A DNA stretch of 64,000 nt, from positions 434,001 through 498,000 of the forward strand of contig NBAY01000003.1 of assembly GCA_002794775.1 (NCBI GenBank), read 5' to 3'. A program made the translations under genes and the position numbers. The notes beneath the pieces were generated by a model. The model was not told the DNA's origin. It did not search any database and saw only the letters and a program-made list of their open reading frames with translations. This document shows positions 48,966-60,866 of the stretch, piece after piece (the first letter of the stretch is position 1; every line of letters begins with the position of its first letter). This DNA comes from Porodaedalea pini (lineage: Eukaryota; Basidiomycota; Agaricomycetes; Hymenochaetales; Hymenochaetaceae).

Positions 48966-51900
48966 TCAGGTGAATTTCAGGAAGGACTGGGGTAAGGCGG
49001 AGTTGAACAGGGACTGAGGCATCTTCTTTGACAGAGAACCACGACCGTGCGCATTGATGGTCTGTCGGACGAACTTGCAGATATCAGTGTTGACGTTCGT
49101 CACGGTTTCAAGGCCCGTAATCAGCTTTCGGTTCATGTTCGCATATTCGCTTTCTAGAGTAAACAGGTTGTTGTAATGACCGATGCTGTACATGTTTCAG
49201 ATAGTGTGTCTGTAGAAGGAGCGGACAGCAATGCTAACCTTTCCTCCTTCATTTCATGCAAGTCGGCCACGGCTTCGTGAATAAGACGATCCCTTGCAAT
49301 ACGGATGTCGCTTCGGACAGCGCGAGACTTATTTGCAATGTTGGAGAGGACAGCATTCTGTATAGCATCGAGGACCTATAAACCTGAAAGTGAGTGTGCG
49401 CATTGATACAAGACGAAGTACTACGCACATTGACAATTTCTTCCATGCCCGGTTCCTTCTTCATTTGACTCTCCTGTCGCTTACGACTGGTCGATTCAAT
49501 CGGTCCCCGAGATGCATGTTTGCTTCCTGGAAGACGATGCTTCCTCCCTGCTAACACCAGGTCAACAACAAATCAGATATACGGAATGGATTCAACAAAC
49601 CATTTCCAACGATAAGAGATTCAGCCGATTGTTGGCCAGTCAGGCTTTCCAAAGACGCCGACTTATACCTAAGGTTGTCGTCAAACTTGACTTTGGGACG
49701 CGACAACATTTCCTGCATATCAGGCGCATCGTGTTCTTCGGGAGAAGACTCAGGTTCGTCATTCGCAATAGGACTGCCCCGCGTCGACTCTTGAAGGCGA
49801 GTGGCCTCTCCAAGTTCCTGCCTGCTTTTCGCCCGCCTCGCACGAAGACTCTGCAGAACTTCTTTGATGTCTTCGTCAGTAAGGTCGATCATCTCGATAT
49901 CCAGCTCAGGTGCTTTTTTGGAAGGTTGACTATTAAAGACATTGGGAATGGGAGAAGACTCCATGGCCTTCTTCTCCGGCATAGGAGTACGCGGCTCATC
50001 CTGGAGATCTGCTACACATTTGTCGGTTTGACCCTGTTGGCCCTCTCCACGATCAACGGGTCCTTCGTCTAAATCCATGATAGGGAAAGAGAAATCTTCG
50101 GCATACCCGATCTTGAATTTACTCTCAGCGTCGCCATTGTCGTAGGTAATGATTTCATCGTCAACCTCGACGTTCTCCGCCTGCTCAACTTCGACTTTTT
50201 CAACGATGGCGCCCTTCAGAAGTATATCTTCAAGAGAAGGTAAAATGCTCTCTTTCAGCTTTGCCTTCTCCCTCGCCGGAGCGGTATTAGCTGGTTGGCG
50301 ATTCTTGAGCTTCTTGTCGACAGGAGCATTTCTTGGCAACTGCTCTTCTGGACGAACAACGTGCCCAGGCTAGAAACCTGTCAGATATACGGATTCAGAT
50401 GCATCTGGGGGCATAATCACCTCTTCTGATGCTTCGTTCGGGACCTGGACGATCGTCTGCAAAGGCGTACGATCACGCGGACGTGGCTTTGCTTCAGTTT
50501 TTTTGGGAGCTAGGGCCGTACTCTTCTGATCGATAAAGAGGAAACTAAAGTGAGTAAACCGAACTTCACATTGTTTGGTACCTTATCATGTAAACTCACC
50601 TTGGAAATGCTTTTAGACTCTGAAGTATTCTCCTTCTTCTTTACTGAGGCCTTCACAGGACTCGTCATCTTGAGCGGTACAATAGGCGACGACTCCTCCC
50701 GCTGGTTGGTCTTAATTGCAACAGACGCCTCGGTCGGCACTTGATCCCAATCGACGGTGGCATTCTGCAGAGCAGGAGAAGCCTTAGCCTTTCGTCCGCG
50801 ATGACCATACTTCAGCGGCGGATGAGAAGTATCGATGCGAGGATGATCAGCGTTCAAGTTGTCTCCCTCGTCTTCGCCTTGAATAGCATTCTCGATGTCG
50901 ACGCGTGTCTTCTTCCGCAAGGATGTCTTCTGGTCATCCGCAACGAAAGCTTGGTCGGTTGTTCGCTTCTGAGCTCTCGTTTTCACGAATTTGGCCTTTT
51001 CAAGAGGATTTTTCGCCTTCATCCGCGAGATCTTCGAAATCGGCGAGGAAGATCGAGGGGCAATATTCTCGAGAGGTACTGGAGCTCGTATATACGGTTT
51101 CTCTGTTTGAGTCTTCTTTGCCGTTTGAGCGGCTTTGAAGGTCTTTGTAAACGGCTCCTGCGCAGTTGGAGAAGGATCAGCAGACTCAAGAGTATCTTCG
51201 ATAGCATTCTTAGCATTGAAAAGAGGGTCATCATCCTGAGGCGCCTCGAAGGTATTAGTGTCTTCACTGTCTGCGAACGCTGTAGCGAGTTTAGCAGATG
51301 CGGTGGTGGCGGCAGTACGCCGAGGTCGTCCAGCTGGAATATTACCGTCGTCGGTCTTTGTCGCTTTCTCGGCCTTCTTTTCTACTGCGGGTTTTCCTTT
51401 AGCTCGAGAAGCAGAATTAGGCGCCTTTTTGGACGCCGCTACTTTTGCCGAGTAACCGAACTCGACGGAACGGGCTTGCTTTTCCTCTCGCGCAAGTTCG
51501 GACTTAGACTCTTTTGTCGCTTCTTCATCCGAGTCAACGCGCCTCTGGGGACGCCTCTTGCTGCCCTTACCTCCTCGTGGAGCAGGCTTGATTTCTGTCG
51601 CAGCGTCATTGTCCGAGAGAATAATAACCTGTGCAGGCTGGCAGCCTGTGAGAAAATAGGCCGGTGATGTTTCGAGAGGTATGCTTACCTTCGAAGTGGC
51701 CGGTGCGGCAGGAACCTTCTTTCCGGCTTTTACTGACTTTATCTTGACGTCAAGAGTGGAGACACTCTCAGCTTTGTTGATATCCGATAGGTCTTCATCT
51801 GTTCCTCCGAAGACAGACGCATTAAGCTTCGGAATAGCGGATGAGCGACCTGAATTCTTGGATTCAACCTTCCCCGGAGGAGCGCCAGCCGTCTTAGCTA

Positions 51901-54054
51901 TTCGGCTTATTTAGTACAACAATGGCGCATCTTCTTCGTTCGCCTTACCTATAGACACAATATCAGGCAAAACATCGTCCTTCACAGCCTGCAGCTGACC
52001 AATTGGGGCTAGAAAGGGTTCTGACTCGTAGACTTCATGCAAGCATGTCAAATAAGAACCAGACGTAAAGCATCACAACTCACAGCTCTCAACGTCTTTA
52101 GCCTAGCAACGTGTATAGCAAGTTAGCAGGCACTGTTTCCCCAAATCGAACGGTATACCTTTTGTGAGGGCGAAGGCGGCGCTTCCTCCCATTGCATACC
52201 GTCTTCATCGAAGTCCAAGAGAGCGCTTTCAGATACTGAGACTCGTGATCTCTTTGCTCCAGCAATCGCTTCGCCCTGTTATACCATGTCAACTCCATTA
52301 ATTCAAGGCAACGAATGATGCGAGCCATACAAGATTCCTGTGCTGAAGCGCCTCCTTGAACCGAGGCATGTCGCTGTTGAGTATTTCGACAAGAAGAGTA
52401 AGTGAATCGGTCCCAGTTGAGAGAGCCTGGTCGCCAATCATCGGAATTGCCTTCAACGTCACATTGACAGGTGTTGTCTTCTCCTTGGCTTGAAAACTTT
52501 GAGCTCCTTTCATGAAAAGAGAGGCCAGACCGACTGACCTCCAGAAGACGTGATTTTGATTTCCTTTACATTAGTATACGCAATCTGTAAGGATTCATAC
52601 ATCCCATCCTTTGAACCATGAGAAAATCCTCGAATCATATATAGCGGTGATAAGTACCTCTTGTTGGACGTTCACGAAGAAGGACGTCCTGTCAATATAG
52701 AATCTGTCGGATATCTCCGGCTGCGGATACTTGTTGTCGCATACGACGACCTCGTCCACGTCGAAAGGTTGCGGGCTGGGAACATTGAGGTATCAGTTTC
52801 TGTACTAGAGGATCACGTCCAGATCACATACAAGCTGATGTCTGAGGCTGACAAAATATCAACGACTTTCGTTGCCGTCTCGTCCCACTCTCTGGTAGGG
52901 ATGTAATCGAGAAGTTCGGCGATCTCCTTTCGGCAGTCAGAGAACACGTCTCGGATGTAGGCACTATGTTTTTCTTTCGACATTGAGCAAGAAGGGAGCA
53001 GAATGGCGAAAAGATTGAGAAGGGTTTCTAGAACAACGAAGTCTAATATATATTGTATATCAGCTAACGTTTGTATACAACAAGCATATTTGTACCTCTG
53101 GTCTTGGAGATGGCTAGGCCGAGAGCACGTCTATCATAACAAAATAGGTGAAGTCAGCGGCTCTTGCAGGCACATACACAGATGTCACCATACCCTCCAA
53201 GGACTTTTTGGTCACGAAGTCTAGCTTGATTATCATGGTGAAGAGTTGACGTGTCAGACAGTAGCATGTATGCCTTTATAGTTGAATATATGCGTGTCAA
53301 ATAGCGAGCACCAAGTAATGGAAGAGCATATCAGTAAGGCCTCGAGGCCAATGCAGGATTACTTACAGTGCAACGAAGGTTTGCGCCGATTTCTGTTTTG
53401 GCCGATTTGTCCTTGAAGAAAAAGAAATTGCAGATTGGAGCATAGAGTGCTTTGGCAACGCATGTCTTGGTTTTTTCTAAGTGCATGAAAACGATGAATT
53501 CATTGCTACAGTCGCGCGCAGAGGTAAGAACTGTAGCCTACCATTATTATCACTCTCGATGAAATCCTGATTTCCCATACAGTCAGAACCGCTTCCAATG
53601 ATAAACACAGCTCAACATACTATAACACCAGATAGCAAAGAATGGGCTACCCGTTCCCAACCCATCTGCCGCTCAATATCTCGATAGTCGCCTTCCAGGA
53701 GGCAAGGACGTATACCATTATTCAGCACCACTTTTAGAACAGCAGAGGCAACATTGAGAGATGCCTCGGTGTAGTTCGAGTAGAGCGGAACAAGAGGTAC
53801 GCGGAAGACGGACACAAGTTTGTCGAACGCGTGCGCAGAGGGCGCCGATGAGTTCTGCGGAGGGCGCATCGGTAGGCAAGATCAATTGTCCCATGACGCA
53901 TCCGCCGTGATGTAACAGAGTAACTTACTAGCAGTACAGTTGAAGACGAGACATTGTCGATGTTTTCGAGGACAGACTTCTTAGTTTTGCCCCTCGTTGC
54001 GGCTTTCCTGAGCGACTGAAGCGCGGTCTGGACGTGCTGGATAGATGAGGACAT
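48966..54054 (-). CDS. Candidate meiotic chromosome-axis core protein (SYCP2/Red1 type)
   Basis: Starting MSSSIQHVQTALQSLRKA, the N-terminal third is helical (ARM-like; VASAVLKVVLNNGIRPCLL, VVLETLLNLFAILLPS, AYIRDVFSDCRKEIAELLDYI). It is followed by a PH-like module of the Spt16-middle type (DRFYIDRTSFFVNVQQEDG, YESLQIAYTNVKEIKI, VTLKAIPMIGDQALS, SDMPRFKEALQHRNL). A very long disordered, Lys/Ser/Glu-rich middle (about 49450-52080) comes next, and a C-terminal coiled coil (NVLDAIQNAVLSNISNKSR, IHEAVADLHEMKEER, YNNLFTLESEYANMNRKL). This order (ARM-like, Spt16M-like, disorder, C-terminal coiled coil) is that described for the SYCP2/Red1/ASY3 axis core family. Sequence similarity is low, as expected for this family, so the call is an inference. 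It could instead be another coiled-coil nuclear protein. Many introns. Confidence 0.5.
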
Positions 54055-54521
54055 AGGATTCTTGTTCTGGAAATGGAATATGGAGCATATAAGGTAGAGA
54101 AAATAGCAAAGTCGATAAAGAGCGTCAGTCGTTTGTCGTTGTCGGAATTTAAAGACGCGTCGCGTTAATGCCGTCCAACAAGCACTTGGCCTCAGGGCCG
54201 GCAGAAACGTGTGCCAAGCAAGAACAAACAACGCGTTCGAGAGCCGTGGTTCGCAAATACTACAAATTGAACTTTGAAATACAGTACGACTAACCATAAA
54301 TGTGGCTGACAAAACGAGGATTAATGCAGGCATAAAGTAGGTGAGTTCTTTGCAGCCAATCTTGTATGCGAAGCTGGACGATAAAAGATTCTGCAAAGCC
54401 ATCGACAGGCGACAAGGAATCTTTCCTTATCGAGACATTATAAAGGAAGAAAGAAGTCGAAAAAGTATGCCTCAAATAGAGAAGATAGAGAGGTAGGCGT
54501 ATGCTCCATGGATGTACCCGT
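54055..54521. other. Intergenic region
   Basis: This 467-bp stretch lies between two minus-strand genes: promoter of the axis-protein candidate and 3' UTR of the TEA-domain gene. Minus-strand ORFs here have no family pattern. Confidence 0.45.
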
Positions 54522-55902
54522 TCAAGCAAAGGTTTGATTGTCGGAAATAGCCAAGGCAGAGCTTGAGACAGCTTCGCTGGATCCAATCAAGGAAGCAATG
54601 GGGCTAGCAAGCGCAGAGGAGTCGATATGGGCAGAAGTAACGTGCCTGGGAATAGAAAGCCACGAAGGGGCCCTTTTCGACATCTTCGGACGGGACTGCA
54701 TACATTCAGTTACATTGGATTGAGCTGAATCACTGCCGCTGGAGTCACTGAAGCTTTCAAAAGAAGAGACGGAGCTTGGAGAGGATATGGCTGAGGCATA
54801 GGACAGAGAAGGAAGTACGCCCTCAGTTGGCGTAGGAATCCAACGCCCAGCCATGTTACGGCGAACATCGATAATGCGTGGTATCTCGGGCGGGACCAAT
54901 GGGCCTTTGTGACATTGTTCCGCAGGCGTAGACGGGTACAACCCATCTTCCAGCGTGGCAGGTGTCGTAAAAGGACGGAATGAGGTGGTGGACGGCGTCA
55001 GTCCAGAAGACGCGGATCCGCAATTAAAGGCCAGGGATGCCTCGATGCTCAACCAAGAAGAATCGGCAACATGAGGCATGTCAACTTGAAGATTAAGAGT
55101 GGGCCTGTTGCAAGCTTTACGGCGTCTAGACATTGACGGGGACTCGCTGGCGCGTGTGTCATTAGAATTAACCTCGATAGGGTCAAGAGAATAGGCTTTG
55201 GCGTATGGAATAGGCTCTCCATGAAGTTGCGATATATAGGAGGAATAGGGACCGGCGTCGCTCGACTCAGCGGCAGGCGATGCAAAGCTGGAACTGATTT
55301 CAGCGTGGGGTGCTTCGGTAATAGGGGTCGCTAGATGGTTGGTATGTAAACTAACGTGAATACTGACATTCATCTCTTGAAGGGTGGCATACTAACCTAG
55401 AGGGCTTGGAAATGCGAGACTAAGATGCTCTGAGATCTGTTCAAAAGAGTGGGGTCGTCCTGTCTTCTTCAGGATGTAATCCTGAATAATTTTGTAGTAA
55501 TCCGCTTGGTTGTCGCTGCTGATGTCCATAAGAGAACTATCGGACTTCCAGATCGAAGTTGGAGGGTGCTTCGAAAGAGCTTTAAGAGACCGAATCAAAT
55601 CAGATCATGACTGGATTTGACTGTACAAGGCAGTCTTTCTGACCTTCAAGAAAAGCTGAATGCATGTCATCCGACCAAGGGGTCTGTTCATCCTTAGAAC
55701 TTGTCATAATATCGCGCTTCTTTTTCATGAGGACAGTGGAGGATGAAGGCATAGGAGCTGTCGCCTGCCGCTTGAGGGAAGGGCGAGTGGACCCATATGC
55801 ACTTTCATTAGGATGCAGATCACGGCACGGTGAAGGAGATGATGCACGGAGAGCGGAGGTGCGGGGATACATTCCCAGACCGGGCGAGGAACGGGGGAGC
55901 AT
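54522..55902 (-). CDS. TEA/ATTS-domain transcription factor (divergent)
   Basis: Three exons. The TEA DNA-binding domain spans the first splice junctions: PWSDDMHSAFLEALSKHPPTS, then IWKSDSSLMDISSDNQADYY and KIIQDYILKKTGRPHSFEQI, SEHLSL, matching the three-helix pattern of AbaA/Tec1/TEAD (helix 3 normally reads KTGKxRTRKQVSSHIQ). The DNA-contacting helix here has fewer basic residues than usual. The N-terminus is Ser/Pro/Arg-rich with a basic patch (MKKKRD); the C-terminal 280 residues are disordered and Ser-rich. TEA factors control conidiation, dimorphism or development in fungi; the target genes here are unknown. The gene lies directly upstream of, and on the same strand as, the axis-protein candidate. 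Confidence 0.75.
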
Positions 55903-56744
55903 TTAGAGGGAGGTGGCACAGGCGACAGAGAGAAGCGCAATATGAGATGGGAAGAAAGAAGAAAGGATTCTGTGCTGTTCAATAGAACGGTTCGTTTATC
56001 AATGCCACTTGAAGTTCGCGTAAAAATAGCGCTTTGAGCGTGCACGTGATATCCTAGACAAGGGCCGATCTTGTGCATGATGTCATTGGCTACTCGGCTT
56101 CTGGATAATTTTGAATTTGAAAGGCTGGTAAAGCAGGCAAAGAGAAATTTAAGGCTATACTGTATACAGTCCTGGAGAGCAGGAGACGAAAGGGAGTATA
56201 TTTAAAAAAGGCATACAGCTAGATAGAAGGAAACAAGAAAGACGTAATCAACATATATATGTATTCGTGAAGCCATTTAGGCACGTTGCGTGTCACTGGG
56301 ACCCCTCTATTGGATAGATATCTGCTTGCATTGTTTTACATTAATATTAGTATAGTAACAGCTTGAGAAAATGAATCATAAATAATGGCCAACGCTCAAA
56401 CGCGAGTAATCGGATGGAGTATAAATGAATATTTGCTTCGATCAATCTTCAATTGCCTGAAAGCCTTCGAAGATGTAGTAGCCTCCTCATAGGCTACTTG
56501 CGATGCTCTTATAGGAAGTTCGAAAGGATGTTTTTATTTTCGAGAGCGCGACGCGTCGGTCATGTGATGTAGTGTTATCGCCACACCAAAACGGGGCAAC
56601 GCGACAGGTTCGACGCGCCTCATCTCTCTTGAACCCGAACCACTACCTGCTCGTGCCGCAACTTTCGTCTCAGCTTCCTGCTCCCGCAAACTCTTCTACA
56701 TCCTTATATAGTCCTTACATAAGTCTTAACACTATCTACCTACA
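55903..56744. promoter_or_regulatory. Divergent promoter region, TEA factor / histone H1
   Basis: This 842-bp region lies between divergent start codons. It is AT-rich in the middle. TATATAG at 56705-56711 lies close to the H1 start and may be the H1 TATA element or part of its 5' UTR. No coding sequence is supported. Confidence 0.45.
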
Positions 56745-57922
56745 ATGTCTGCCACCAAGAAGGCCACCAGCAAGTCCACCAGCGCCAAGAAGTCGGCGTC
56801 AAGGCCTGCTGCGGCCCACCCCTCCTGGGCTGAAATGATAAAGGTTAGTGTTTTTTTTTCTACCACCTCCATGAATATTTCTGCATCGTTCTGTATGCTG
56901 AAAGACTCTTGCGGGGACCGATTAAATCGAACAAAAATTGCAAAGCGTTGTGTGCCCGCGGCGGGGCCACTTTTTCGGAAATATTCATATGATCTTTCGT
57001 TCCCCTTGCCTACAGACCTCTGCATAAGAGTATTCTCATAATTGTCCTTTTTCTACACTATAGGAATGTATCTCCGATCACCCTGAAGAGGCACGCTCTG
57101 GTGTATCGAGGCCGCAAATCAAGAAGTCAGTAGATTTACATGACAAGTACCGAACTGTCTGAATCCGAAGTATGTTTTCAGATACGTCGAATCTAAGTAC
57201 AGGATCGACTTTGGTCCTGCCCAAACTAGTCAGCTGAACAAAGCTATTGCGCACGGCGCAGAAAAGGGCACATTCGTTCTCCCCAAAGGTAATCCACTAA
57301 AACATATGCATTGATGCGGTGTTCATTAGGTTTTTTTTTTTGTAGGACTCTCCGGCAAGGTCAAACTTCCTCCTAAGAGGAGTGCCGAGTCTACTGCCGC
57401 GAAGGAGGTATGCCTTTCTTCTTGTATGTTAAAAATCCGGCTAATAAGTAAATACACCAGAACAAGCCTGCCTCTAAGGCCGTCGCGAAGCCTGCTGTGA
57501 AGTCGACCGCAAAGCCAAAGGCAAGAAGTGCGACAACCGCTAAGGCTAAGACCGCAACCGCAAAGGCTCCGGCTCCGAAGAAGTCCGCCGCCACAAAGGC
57601 TCCCGCGAAGTCCGCTGCCAAACCGACAACCGCCGCTAAGAAAGCTCCTGCTAAGAAGGCCCCTGCCACAACCAAGAAAGCTACCACCGCGAAGAAGGCA
57701 TCAGCGAAGAAGGTATAAGCCTTCTGGATACCAGTTTTACTGATTCAACCTGACGCATCGCTCATTAGACTGCCACTGGAACGACCAAGGCGAAGACAGC
57801 TGCTGCGAAGCCTAAGGCACCTGCGAAGAAGACGGCTTCAAGGGGTTCATCAGCCAGAAAGGTCAGAATTGTCTAGGATGAATGCTGTGACCGAACCTGA
57901 TTAATTTACCCAGGCCAAGTGA
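56745..57922 (+). CDS. Linker histone H1
   Basis: A basic N-terminus (MSATKKATSKSTSAKKSAS) precedes the globular H15 domain: AAHPSWAEMIKECISDHPEE, SGVSRPQIKKYVESKYRIDF, SQLNKAIAHGAEKGTFVLPKG, followed by SGKVKLPPKR. The tail is almost wholly Lys/Ala/Pro (AKAPAPKKSAATKAPAK and similar repeats) and ends RGSSARKAK. It compacts nucleosome arrays in the nucleus. The gene has about six introns and the last exon encodes only two residues plus the stop. The presence of introns implies a polyadenylated, not replication-type, mRNA. Confidence 0.95.
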
Positions 57923-59708
57923 TTGACATACCCAGGCGATTGAGCAATGTCTATGCACGTCGATATTTTTGCGCGTTGATGAGCTCCTGTGTATTTTTGT
58001 TCGTATTATAATGCTTCGTCTTCGTCTCTGAATCATACCGACCTCTTGTTCTCTCGTATGTTGCCTTGCGTCTAGACTGTCAACACTATGCTTTCCCTCT
58101 CTTCCTTATTCCGTTAGTGACGTGTACGAGATATTTATTCTTTAGGGGATGAATGTACAATTCTAGTGGCACGTTAGCAGCGGGATGTCAGCCACCCTTG
58201 CTTCATTGAAGCCCATAAAAGTGAGAAGCCTCTAAGGTGGAGGTAGCTTTCGGTGAGGATAGGGCGTCGTAGGAAGTAAGATTGCAACGCAAGTATTTGT
58301 CGTCTTTGTATTCGTTACACATTTTGCATCTGAGACATTCGGATAACCTCAATACACCCCGCCCCAGTCCACTTAGATGCATTATAGGTAATGGGCAGAC
58401 TGGGGGTCTGGTAGTCGCTCATTGTCGCCCATCATACCGAACCCCTTGCCCTCCGCCCAATTTTGCCTTATCTAGCCTTATCCTCAAATTTCTCGTATTC
58501 TAGAACCGTGTTTGTCTCCTAACTTCTACAGAATGCTCTTGATACCCTTCACTGTCATTCACTCCGCTCCATAAGACTGAGAACTCAGGACATAGACGTG
58601 GCGGGCGACGGGTGCTCGATGGGCGCGACGTGGCGACCGCTGACGCGGCACTCGCTCTTCAACAACAAACCATCCATTCTACTTTCTCCTCACGACCATT
58701 AATACTGTCAGAGAATGTCTAGCTTATACTGGCTGCCACCTGAGGTCAGAAGTTCGAGTTCCTTAACTTCGGAGAGCCAGCATTTTACTTGGAATTTCAA
58801 GACATGTACTTAGGCACATCCACGCTGACAAAGCAGACCGCGAGGACGATGCTCCTCGGTTAAGGCTTTCAAGCTCAGAGAAACTCTATAGAACTGGGGG
58901 TGATGAGACTAGAAAGGCGAAGGCGTTCAAAAGCTGATAGACAACCGCTCCTTAATCCAATTTTATTTTGTCTGTCGCAGGAACGCTGAACTCGCCTTTG
59001 TCATACGCAAGGTGCATATACTCACCGGATCTATCAGATAATCCCACACACTAAAGTACCATTTAACGCGCTCATTAATTAATCGCCTGTAAGCGAGTAG
59101 AGTATCATTGAAGGACATTGGAAGTGGATGCGTTGACGTGCTGGGGGCAAGTAAAGCTGGTAGGAGTGCGTGCGTTGTATTGTTTTGCGGTCGGGACGGT
59201 CAGTAGGAACACTTGAATTACGTGGTTTACAAAAGGGTTTCATGGAAAGCAGGCAAGGAGTGTGATGCCATTACTAGCCGGAGTAAATGACAAGGCTCTC
59301 TTAGAGTTTCAAAATGAATTTTATTATTTAGTAGTAAATGTTCACTGCGATGTTTGATTCAATTCGTGACTACTACAATCATGACGGATGAGACGCCGGG
59401 AGACAGCCCGACCATGGAAGCTGCATTCCTGATTTCTTTCAGTCTAGAATACGTTATAATTTAAGATACATAACTATAGGGGTATAAGTCACCTTTCAGA
59501 TTACGAGCATAGATTTTTCATTCGGTAGACATGTAGTTCCAGCAACTATTTGAAAGGCTTGTTGACTTCACGCCACAATTTAGCTCAAAAGGGAAAGGAG
59601 ACAAATAGTGTACAATACGGAGCCCGCGTCGCGTGACAAACGCGTCTCAAACCTAAAAAAAACACAGATCTCATCACTTTGCACTCGACTGCAATTGTCT
59701 TTTCAGCG
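57923..59708. other. 1.8-kb intergenic region
   Basis: This is the longest gene-free stretch apart from 23721-26499. A GC-rich patch (about 58590-58660) stands out in AT-rich surroundings. At 58725-58790 an A-box-like and a B-box-like sequence (GTTCGAGTTCC) are spaced as in a tRNA, but no acceptor or T stem forms, so it is at best a relic. Nothing else is seen. Confidence 0.45.
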
Positions 59709-60683
59709 ATGTCAAAAGCAGAAAATCCAAAGAGGCGACGTTCGGATGCTACCAATTCTGTCACATTGCCTAGCAAGGATAGCGCTGCAGTACCAGCCTC
59801 GAAGAAAGTGAAGCTAGACGGAGCCGCAACGGCTGTGTCGAAGCGTCCAGCGCAAGATGGACAGAAATCAGAGAACTTTTCCGGAAAAGAGCCATTGGAG
59901 AAGCAGGACAACTCCTGCATAACGTCGACATCTGGAGCAGGGCCTTCAGAGCCTAAGCTCGACCGCGAGCCTGACACGGTGCAGACATCCTCGAAAAAGC
60001 CAAGGAGAGCGAGAAAGGAAAAGCAGTCATCATTGCCGTCTCAGTCTGCCGGGCCCAAAGTGCGAAAGCTTGCACCTCCGCGTCCTTTTCCTACTGTTCC
60101 AACTTCCGTATCTGCGACAGGCCCGCGATCGGCTCACACGGAGGGTAAAAATTGGATATGCATTACGCGCAAGACGGAACTGGGCATGTATTTACGGAGA
60201 TGCAAAGATGTTGTACTAAAGGATGGGTAAGCTTCCATTCTCGTATTTTATATGAAGTCTCTGATAGAATCCGAACTTAGGTACAAAACACTGCATTTGC
60301 ACGCCATGGGTGCCGCCATTCCGCATTTGGCCCGCCTCGCTGTGTCGTTGCCATCTATATTGCCCTTTGCGGTGTCTGACATCAAAACGGAGGTGCGAAC
60401 TGGCACAGCAGAGCTGCAGGATGAGGTCATTCCGGACGATGAGGACGAGGACATAACCCTTCGTACACGCGGGAAATCCACGATGAGCGTTATCATTAAA
60501 ATTGAAGGCGGGGACGATGAAGGTACTGCGCAGGCAGAAAAGACATCAAAGAAGAACAAAGTGAAGAGCAAAAGGAAGAGTGGTCATGGCGGTGGTTTGG
60601 GGAAAAGCAATGTAAATGAATCTCAACCAGAGCAACTTGTGTTCACTGAAGGTGATCTAGAAAACGATAACATTGAAACTTGA
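59709..60683 (+). CDS. POP7: RNase P/MRP subunit Pop7 (Rpp20, Alba fold)
   Basis: Exons 59709-60226 and 60281-60683 give 306 residues. The Alba-fold core reads NWICITRKTELGMYLRRCKD, VVLKDGYKTLHLHAMGAAI, PHLARLAVSLPSILPF, DIKTEVRTGTAELQDE and RGKSTMSVIIKIEG, matching Pop7/Rpp20, which pairs with Pop6/Rpp25 on the RNase P and MRP RNA. It is flanked by long disordered charged tails: about 140 residues at the N-terminus with basic patches (NPKRRRSD, KKPRRARKEK), and a Lys-rich C-terminus. Normal family members are near 140-160 residues, so the tails are unusual in length. It converges on PDX1. Confidence 0.85.
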
Positions 60684-60866
60684 GCACTGGTTTGCAAATT
60701 ATTTCCTGTATTTCTACGTAACTTCTCTGAAATCCTAGTATATTTCATTCGCATCTCGGCTAAACTGTGCTGAGAACATTAGTAATGCCATATACCTAAA
60801 GGTAACCAGAGACGAAGTCTAACAAAATAGAAAGGTCTACAAAGAGCACGACAGCCTAACGATGTT

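Noticed and set aside
54290..54586. Minus-strand ORF between the axis-protein candidate and the TEA gene
   Set aside because: It overlaps the TEA gene in another frame and shows no domain.
57391..57687. Minus-strand ORF rich in Val/Ala/Phe opposite histone H1
   Set aside because: Antisense reading of the Lys/Ala repeat tail of H1.
58725..58790. tRNA-like A-box and B-box (GTTCGAGTTCC)
   Set aside because: Spacing fits, but neither the acceptor stem nor the T stem forms, and the B box has one base too many. At best a tRNA or SINE relic.
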